Shown here: positions 16,825-25,800 of the stretch, piece by piece
How positions within the stretch are numbered: position 1 is the first letter of the stretch
Layout of the letters: each line of letters starts with the position of its first letter
The notes under the pieces: generated by a model
Seen by the model: the letters and a program-made list of their open reading frames with translations, nothing else
Told to the model about the DNA's origin: nothing
Database searches by the model: none
Made by a program: the position numbers and the translations under genes
DNA from: MWDV01 sp964634255
Lineage (GTDB): Bacteria > Verrucomicrobiota > Verrucomicrobiia > Limisphaerales > MWDV01
DNA: 64,000 bases
Direction of reading: 5' to 3'
Assembly: GCA_964634255.1 (NCBI GenBank)
Contig: CAZWJC010000008.1
Location: 1-64,000 of the forward strand

Positions 16825-19800
16825 TCACTGGCTGAGCTTTAGCCGATAGAAGCGCGTGAGCCCAGTCACCGGCAGTTCTGCGCGGTAACGACCGCCGCTC
16901 AACTGCGGCTGAGTTTCGCAGCGTGTCCAAGCGGCGCCGGCGTTCAGACTCGGCGACTCCTGCAACTCGCACCCCGCGCAAGCCGCTGGCCATTCGACCA
17001 CTACCTTGCCGCTTTCGAGGCGCACCGCGAGCGATGTGCCCGACACTTCCACCGCACGGGTGAAGCCCTGCGGCGCGCTGATTGTCCAGTCGCCCGTCCA
17101 GTTGCCGGCTTCCGGCAGCACAAGATCACGAACGGTGGTCCATGTCGCCGCGGCAGTCAGGTTCGTGGCGGAGACGAGGGCGTAGCGCTGGTCCGGTAAA
17201 CCGTAGAGGCTCAGTACCGCCAAGCCGTTGGTGGCGTGTTGCAGATCAACAATCGGCTCGCGTGCGATCACGAAGACCCGGCCCGCACCCGCAGCGCCAC
17301 GTTCCAGCGTCCGCCCGTCGCGTAGGTAACCAACGAGTGATTGCACCGTGAGCGGCACGATGGCCGAATGCTCGGCAGGCCCGGCCTGGAAGGCCAAGCG
17401 AGTGAGCGTCAGGCTGCCTTGCAGCGAAACGTCCGCGGGGCTTGTGAACTGGAGTTGGAAACGGTTCGAGCCGACTTGTTGGATGCCCGACGATGCGACT
17501 TCCGAGGCGAGCAATTGCAGCGCGAGGTTCGTCAATCGGCTTAGGTCCGTTTCCAGCACGAACGTCAGGTTGGTCAGGTCGGCGCCGCTGTCGAGGCGCA
17601 GCGGGACGGAGTTGTTCAAGCCGACCAGAAGATTCGTCGAGCCGACGTGCAACGTGAAGTCGGCGCGCGTGTCGCGGACGATCACGGTGAGTTGTTGCGT
17701 CGCACTCAGGCTGGGGGAGCCGTCGTCGTAAGCCACGATGGTGATCGCGTTCGTGCTTGGCCCCTGGAGATCGCTCGGGCGCCAGCGGAGGACGCCATTG
17801 GTTGCGTCGAGAGACACACCGGTCGGAACGTCCGAGCCGAGGCGATAGCGCAGCTTGTTGGCGGGCACGTCGAAGTCCTGAGCGCTGCTGGCGGCGGTGA
17901 GCAACGAGCCCTCGTTCACGGTCCGATTGGTGAAAGTGGCGAGCACAGGTGCGGTGTTCACCTCACGCACGATGATGGTCAACGGTTGCGTGGCGCTGGC
18001 CGGCGGGATGCCGTTGTCCGTGGCTGTAACGGCGAACGTATTCGTGCTCGGGCCATTCGCTTCGCCAGTTACCCAAGTAAGTTGGCCGCTGGCCGCGTTC
18101 AGGACGACGCCGGCTGGTGCGCCACTGCTGAGCGCATAGCGAATTGCCGAGCCCTCCGGATCACTGGCGTTTAGCGTCAGTTGTAGTGTGCCGCCCTCCT
18201 CAAGAGTCTGTGTCGCCGGGGCGGTGAGCAAAGGCGCTTGGTTCGTGAGCGTGGCGGAAGTCGTGGCATCGGGCGTTGTGGGCGGAGCTTCGCGATTGCC
18301 CCGTTCATCCGTGGCGATGCTGTAGAACGCGTAACGCGAGCCGAGTTCGCCGGAGAACATGGCCGCGGGCAACGGCGTGTGCTGGAGCCAGGGCGTGAAC
18401 ATGCCGTCATTCACCGACACGAACACGTCGTAGAACGCCACGCCGCTGCCGTTGGTGTCGGCACCGTTCCAGGCAACCTGGAAAGCAGGTGGGCTTTGCG
18501 CGGCGAGCTCGGCGACCGCGCTGGTGGGTGCGGTGGTGTCCGGCTGCGGCGCGGGCGTATAGTAGAGCGTGTAAGCCCCCGCGCTGTTGAAGTCGAGCAG
18601 GTGGAGGACGTTCTCGCTGACCGGTCGCCGGCCCATACCGATGAAGGTGCGGTCCGTCGTCCACGCATTCGTGCCGAGCGGAATGCGAACGCCATCGCTG
18701 ACATGGACGACGTTCGTGAGGATGAATTCGCCTTTGCCCGGCTCCGGAACGCGCAGGTAAGTCCAGCCCGCCAGCATCGGCGCGGTGAGTTGCACCACGA
18801 GGTTCTGCGCCGAGGGCGGCGCAGCCACGGTCGCGGTTTCGACGACGCTAACCGAGTTCGTGCGGCCATCGCTGAGGTAGAGTGTGTCCGGCAAGTCACG
18901 CTCGTCGGCGATTTCATTGACGAGGAAGTCGGGCTTGCCATCTTCAAATGCACCGCCCGCCCAGACGAGATGGTTCATCTCGTGAATGGTTACCGATTCG
19001 ACCAGCGAAGCCGCCCGCCCGCCGAGCAACTCGTCGTGCTCGAAGGTCGCGTTGTAGTCCAGGAACAGGCCTTGGAGCGTGGAGGTCAGGAGCCAACGCC
19101 CGATGGCGGTCTGTCCGGGCTGAATGTCGCCGAAGGTCGCTGTGAGCGATGGCGTCAGGTTTTGCCCGGCCACTTCGGTGGCAAGAATCTTGAAGTCCAC
19201 CAGCAGTCCCTTCTGGTTCTCGACGATGCGAGGTTGGGCGGAAGCGATCTTGAAGTTCTTCGCCACGCCGTAGCCTGTGTTGCAGACCATCACGGCGAGT
19301 GAGAACGGCTGGGCGGGTTCGATCACGTCGGTGAACGGATCATCGCTGAACACGTCGCGCTGGTGGAAGTAGTCCACCGTGAGCCGCGCGTTCGGATAGA
19401 CGTTGACGGCCGCCGGCGCCATCACGGACGCGGACGGGACGCCGCCGACCAGGTAAGTCATGGCGCCACCGACGTAGTATTGAGCGACGCCGTTGGTGGC
19501 CGCCGCGTCTGTCGGCAAGATGACCCAGCGTGCCTGTCCCGTGCTGGCCGCCGGCATTGCCCACAACTCACGGCCGATGGCAAAGTCGTTCGTGGCCGGA
19601 ATTCCAGGATCGGTCACCGTGAGGCCGGCGAGTTCTGCCGGCAGGATCACGAACCGGTCGTTGGCGAGTTCACCGGACTCGTCGTAGATGGACAACACCA
19701 CATACAGGTCGGTGATGGGGGACTCCGCCTCGTTGACGATTTCCAGCATTGCGCCAACTGCCTTCCGCGTGAAGGTGGCGTCCTGTTCCATCTGGAGTTT

Positions 19801-22800
19801 CACGGTGGCGCAGACCCCGGCGCCGGACGCATCCTTGGGACTGCGACTGGCCGGCTTCACCGAGGCGACCGGTGTGGCAGGAGCGGGCTGCGGCGGGAGC
19901 GATTCATAGGTTATCGTCCGCGAGCGAGTGGTTGCCGCCAACGCGGTGTTGCGAGTCCCGGCGCCGGATGTGCCCGCCGGAGCGCCTGGGGACTGATTCA
20001 ATTGTGACGCGCTCGCCACGCCGAGTATCTGTGCGACGCTGTCCGCGTCGAGTTCGGGCAGAACTGGCGCGAGCTGCTGAGCCTGAAGGAGCGGGAGGCA
20101 GGAGTTGGTAATCAACGTTCGCGAGATGCCGTGTTTCACGTAGCGCTCGGTTTGTTTTACGGTGACAGAGCCTTCAATCTCCACCTTGGCCACCAAACCA
20201 TCGAAGCAGCTTTCCAGCTTGGGCGGGCTGTCGCTGCAGGCGCTGTATTTCAAACTCAATCCGGTTTCAAATCCTGCCGCCCCTTTGGCGCTGCCCTTGT
20301 ACTTGAGATTCCCTTCTTCCACCGACAAGGTGGCCGTAGCCTTCACACCCGCAAAGGCCTTGCCGCCGAGCGTGAAAGTCATGCAGAGCCTCGGGTCCTG
20401 GAAGTGGCATTTGGTGGACAACTCCAGTTCGCCGGAGCCGTAAAGGGTGAACTCCACACCCGCGAGCAGGTCCGCTTTCGCCTCGATCGGTGCGGCAGGC
20501 GGTTGCTTGATTTCCCAGCCCAGCTCCGGCTGGAATCCCAAGCCGATGACGGTTTCGATGCCCACGCCCACTTTGGTCTTGGTCTTCAACCCGCGGTTGC
20601 CGTTCGTGTCGCAACAGTTGCAGAACTGGCCGGAAACGGACGTCGTCAGGCGCACGCCGCGCAACTTAAGGCCGGGCGCTTGCACGGCCAGGATGCTGTT
20701 GATGCTGTCTTTGATCGGGCCGGCCAAGTCGTAGCGCAAGCCGAGTTGCGATGTCCAACAATCATCAGTGCCGCAACTGCACGCCTGCATGGCCGTCACG
20801 TAGTTCTGGCTATCGCTAAACGTGAGATCGGTCTTGCCCGAAGGCGCGCTTTCGCCCGGCAGGGCGCTCGTGGGCGGGGGGGGGGCCAAATACGGGATGC
20901 GCGACGTGCCGTCTTCGCCCGGTTTGCTCTTGCAGTCACCGACCAAACCCCAGAGCAGGACCGGCACTTTCATGGGGATGCCCCGCGGTCCGCAGATGTA
21001 TTTGTAACCCAGGTACGGCCAAAGATAGCAATCGCTGTCGCCGGCGTCCTTCGGCGACAGCCCGCCCCCGGCGCGCTTCCGCTGGATCAGGACAGGGACT
21101 GTGATCGTGCTGTGCGCCGGGAGTTCGCCGAGCTCCTTGAGCAACGGAGTGAAGGTCCAGTTCGCGTGACTCGGAAATACGAACTGCGCGTCCTGGGCGG
21201 CGATCAAGCCGTGATTCTTGATCGTGAAGTTCACCTGCGTCTCGTCACCTTGAATCTGCGAGAGGTCCACCACGTTGGGCTCGATCGTTACGACCGGCGC
21301 CGGCACGGTGGTTTCAAACGTGGTTTCCAGGGTGATCTTCGTCCGATCCTCGATGGCGATTTCTTCCACCTTCCAGGTGTAGCGGACGAGCTGAGTGCGC
21401 AAGAAAACGAGTTGGTCGTTGGTTTCGCCCGGCTTCACATCCACGGTTCCGGTCGTGGTGTCGTGCTTGGCGACCGCGGCCTCCAAATTGTAGCGGCCCT
21501 CGGGCAGTTCCTCGAACGCCAGTTCTCCCTGCGCGTCGGTTTCGCCCCGCGCCACCACCGAGTTGTCGAACGGATCCCGCAGCACCACGGCGACGCCGGC
21601 GAGGTTGGTGGGCGGCGAACCGTAGTAAGCCATTTCGTCCACCGTGGTGATCTTCAGCGTGCCGACCGCAGCGGACACGACCTTCAGCTTGAACTCGACC
21701 GGATTGAACAAACCCTCGCCCGTCACGGCCAGCGTGCCGGTCAGTTCTCCAATGGCTTGTTCCGGTGGCGGCAGGAATTGGAGCGTGAAGTGATTCGTTT
21801 CGCCTGATGCGAGTGCCGGGATCGGATTGGTCGAAGCCACACTCAACCAGGGCAGATTGGGTAGCGCGAGCGTCAGCGGCGAACTGGCCGCGCCACCGGT
21901 GTTGATCACTTCCAGTTCGACGAAGCGCTGCTGGCCACGCACCAGGCCCACATTAAGTGAGCCGGGCAGCACCACCAGCCGCGGGCGCAACGGCTTGATG
22001 ATCAATTCCACCGGCACTTCCACATACGCGCCTTCCGTCGTGGCGCACACAAACGTAAATGTCACCAGCGACTCCTCGTCCAGCAACGACGTGATCGAGT
22101 AACTCACCGTCACGCTGCCCGAGGCCGGGATTGTGTTGATGGCTTGCGCCTGCACCGCGATGTTCGCCGTCGTGCTCGCCTGCACGCTGAGCCCGTGCAA
22201 CGGCAGGTCGGCTTGGTTCTGTAATTGGAACTGGCCGGTGAACGTTGCCAGCGAGCTCATCTGCTGTCGAATGGGCGTCGAGTTTGCCTTTAAGCCCAGC
22301 AGCGTGAAGTGATCCTGCGCGCTCACGACGGCAACGCCGGGATGATCCGCCCCCACTTCGTACGAGCCCGCCTCGCCGGGCAGAGGATTCCATTGGATAG
22401 CGTAACGCCCTTCGCTGTCGGTCAGGGCGGAAATGACGCGGCTCATGCCGTTGTGAACCACGTGAATGTTCACCAGCTTGAACGCCGCCGGGGCGCCCAG
22501 CGCATTCGTCGCGCGACCCTGTAACGGTACCGGTGTGCCCGCCAAAGCAGTGTCCACCCCCGCCTCAACCGAGGCATGATAAGCCGCACCGACCGTGATG
22601 GCCTGCGGGCTCATCGCAGTGTTGTTGTCTTCCAGAATCTCCTCCACCGCACCGCTCGTGTCGGTCTGAACGAGGATCCAGTAGTTGGCGCAGGCTTGGG
22701 GCAGGCGAACTTGGAGCGTCTGCTCGAAGAACTGGCCGGGCGGTAACATGCCGTTGAAAGTGTATTGGCCGGCGAGCGTGTCGTCGCCCACCGCAGCATC

Positions 22801-25800
22801 GCTGGAGAGAAAGACGCGCGTGATGAAGTTGCTATAGGTGGTGTTGAAGCCCTGGTTCGCCAAGCGGTAGTTCACACTCACGTAGGCTTCCGCGTCCGCA
22901 GTGGTCGGCACGTTTACGCTCGACACCACCAGGTCGGGCAGGACGGAGTCGCTCACCGTGACGCGCTCGCTGGCTGAGGCAAACCCTGTGGCGGTCGCAG
23001 TCAGCGTGACCGTCCGATTGCCGTCGTTAGTGCCGTCGCCCACGGTGCCAATCTCGAACGCGGCCGAAGCTTGGCCCGCGGGGATCATTACAAGTCCTGG
23101 CGACGAGACCTCCGTGAGATCACTGGAAGTCACCGTGACCGCAAGCGCGTTCGTGGGCGGCGTGCTGCGGATAACCGTGCCTGTCCCAGCGGGCAGCACC
23201 CCTTCGGCGAGCAGCTTTGGATTCACTGTGAGGGTCAACGCCGGCCCGTCGTCGTCGGTGACCAGCAAGGTGACCGCCGGGAGGTTGGCCACTTGCTCTG
23301 CGCCTTGCGAGGCAAGCACGTAGCCGCCGATCCAGTTCGTCTTCGTCCCGTCCACGATGACGTTGTCCACGGTCGCCACGGCGAACGTGGCCGAGGCTTC
23401 GTTTTCCGAAATGACCACGCGCGCGGGTACGGTTGCCGTGGAGGGATCGCCCGAGACGAGTTCCACCGTCAGCGTCCGCGCCGTCACGGGCGTGCGCGTG
23501 ACCGTTGCCAGAGTCGCTTGCGCGCCGGCACCTTCGCTGACCACCGGGTTGGCCAAGGCGAGCGTGACTGCGGGCGTGTCATCGTCGTACACCGTGACGG
23601 ACGTGGAATCACCGATGAAACCCGAAGCGCTCGCGACCACGGTGCAATCGGCTGGACCTTCCACCAACGTATCGTTAGCTGCGAGCAGGGAGAAACTCGC
23701 GTTGGTGGCCCCGGCAGGAATGGTGACGTAGCCCGGCGCCTGCAATCGGAACCGGCTGTAGCTCTCGATCAACACGGTCAAATCGTTGGTGATGCCCCCG
23801 TCGCGCGAGATGACTCCCGCCAATGCCGCACCTTCCAGCACATGAGGGAAGGCGGTCGCCAGCCGCAGTTGCGGACGGTTGGCGTCCAGCACGCGCACGA
23901 AGACTTGATCAAAAGCCACGCCCGGGGCTGTCGCCGTCAGCGTCACGTCCTTCGGGCCGTCCACCACTCCGTCAGCGATAATCGTCACCTCGAAGTTGGT
24001 CGAAGCCGCGCCCGCCGGGATTGTGACGTTTGCCGGCACGCGCAGTTCAGCGGTGTTGCTGCTGACGAGGGAAACGACCAGGTTGCTCGTCACATTCCCG
24101 CTGCGGGTGATCACGCCCTGAATCGGCGTGCCCGCTGCCGCCTCGCTTACCTCCGTCATAGGCAATTGCATCGTCAGCGTGCTGAGCGGGACGACCGCGT
24201 TGGTGGTGATGGCGTTGTTGTTGCCTTCGTTGAGTTCAATCAGATCGTCGCCGCTGTCCGCCACCACTACGAAGTTCACCGCTGGGGCACTGAATGTCGG
24301 CGGCAGCGTTACCACTTGCGTGCGGGTCACGGATTCACCGACGGCAAGCTGGTTGGTGCATTGCAGTAGGAACAGGAACTGATCGTTCCCGACGTTCGTA
24401 TCGCCGGAGAGATAAATGGAATCCGTCCAAGGAACCGAAACCGCAGCAGTGCCCTGATTGGTGACGGTCCACACCAATTCGACCGGCATGCCTGCTATGG
24501 CCGATCCGGGGCCCGCAAGGTCGACGACGGCCAAATCAGGCCGCGGCGGCAACGTCAGCGCGATGCAGGCGCCGCGGAGGTTGTTCGCCTCGTTGCCTTC
24601 CTGCAGCGTGCTGGCAGCATCGGCGGCAAGGACGATGAAGTAAACGCCCGCTGCGGATTGCGCGGCGAGGGGCAGGGTGACGGTTTGCGTTCGCGTGTAG
24701 GTGGTGCCGACTGCTAGCGGACTGGCGTTCGCGGCGACGGTTGCCAGGAGCGTTGCGCCGGAAAGCGAGTTACTCGCAGCGCTCAGGTAAAGCTTGTCGC
24801 TCCAAGTGGACGACGCGGTCGCCGTGCCGGCGTTCGTGACGGCCCACGAGATGGTGATGGTGTCGCCGAACTGCGCGGCGGCGGGCGTCGTGACTTCACG
24901 CACCACCAGGTCGGGCGACGGTAGCGTGACCGCGGACGCCGCCACACGCAGGTTGTTCGCTTCATTGACTTCGGTGAGCGCGTTATCCGGATCGGCCGTG
25001 ACGACGAACCATTTCTGACCTGTGAAGCTTGGCGGAATAATGACGGTGTTAGTAAAAAATGCGGACGCCCCTGCGCCGAGTGGAGAGGAGAGTGTGACGG
25101 TAGCCAGCGTGACCGCGCCGTTGCCGGCGGCGTCATTCGCGAGGGCAATGCGAGCATTCCATGGGACGCTGATGTTGCCGGGGCCGAGGTTGGTCATCGT
25201 CCAAACCACGTTTACCGGCGCACCGGGCACGGCTTCGGTTGGACCAGCAACCGCGAGGACGGCGAGGTCCGGCGGTACGGTGACGCTCGCGACCTGGCTG
25301 GTCGCTGCGCCGTAGGTGTTGGTTACGACGACGAAGTAATCGCCCGCTTGCGCTGAGGTCAGTGTGGCGAACGGAATCGTTAGCGCCATCCCGTTGGCGC
25401 CCGCCAGCAGTTGACCATTGTGGAACCATTGGTAGTGCAGCGTCGGCGAACCCAGCGCCATCGAGGCGAGCGTTACATCCGCCAGCGCAACCGAATTGCT
25501 AGCCGGCTGAACCGCAATCACCGGGGCTTGAGGCACGCCCGCCAGATAGACGGTGCCGTTCTGGCCCCACTGCGCGCCCGATCCACCGGAAGCGGTGATG
25601 CGATTGGTGTCGAAGCCAGTGAGATTGGAAGCGTAGAGGGCGATGCGTCCGCCACCGCCGCCACCGCCCGGGCCGCCGGTGCCACTGGCGCCGCCATTGG
25701 CGCTGATCGTTCCACCGCCGGTGAGTGTGCCAACTTGCATCAAGACGGAACCACCCGAGCCGCCGCCGTAGTGAGTGTCGCTGGCGTTGCCGCCACCAGC

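Noticed and set aside
20131..21807. 558-codon open frame on the plus strand
   Set aside because: It lies wholly opposite the giant gene, whose domains continue through it; composition is Arg/Gly/His-rich shadow sequence.
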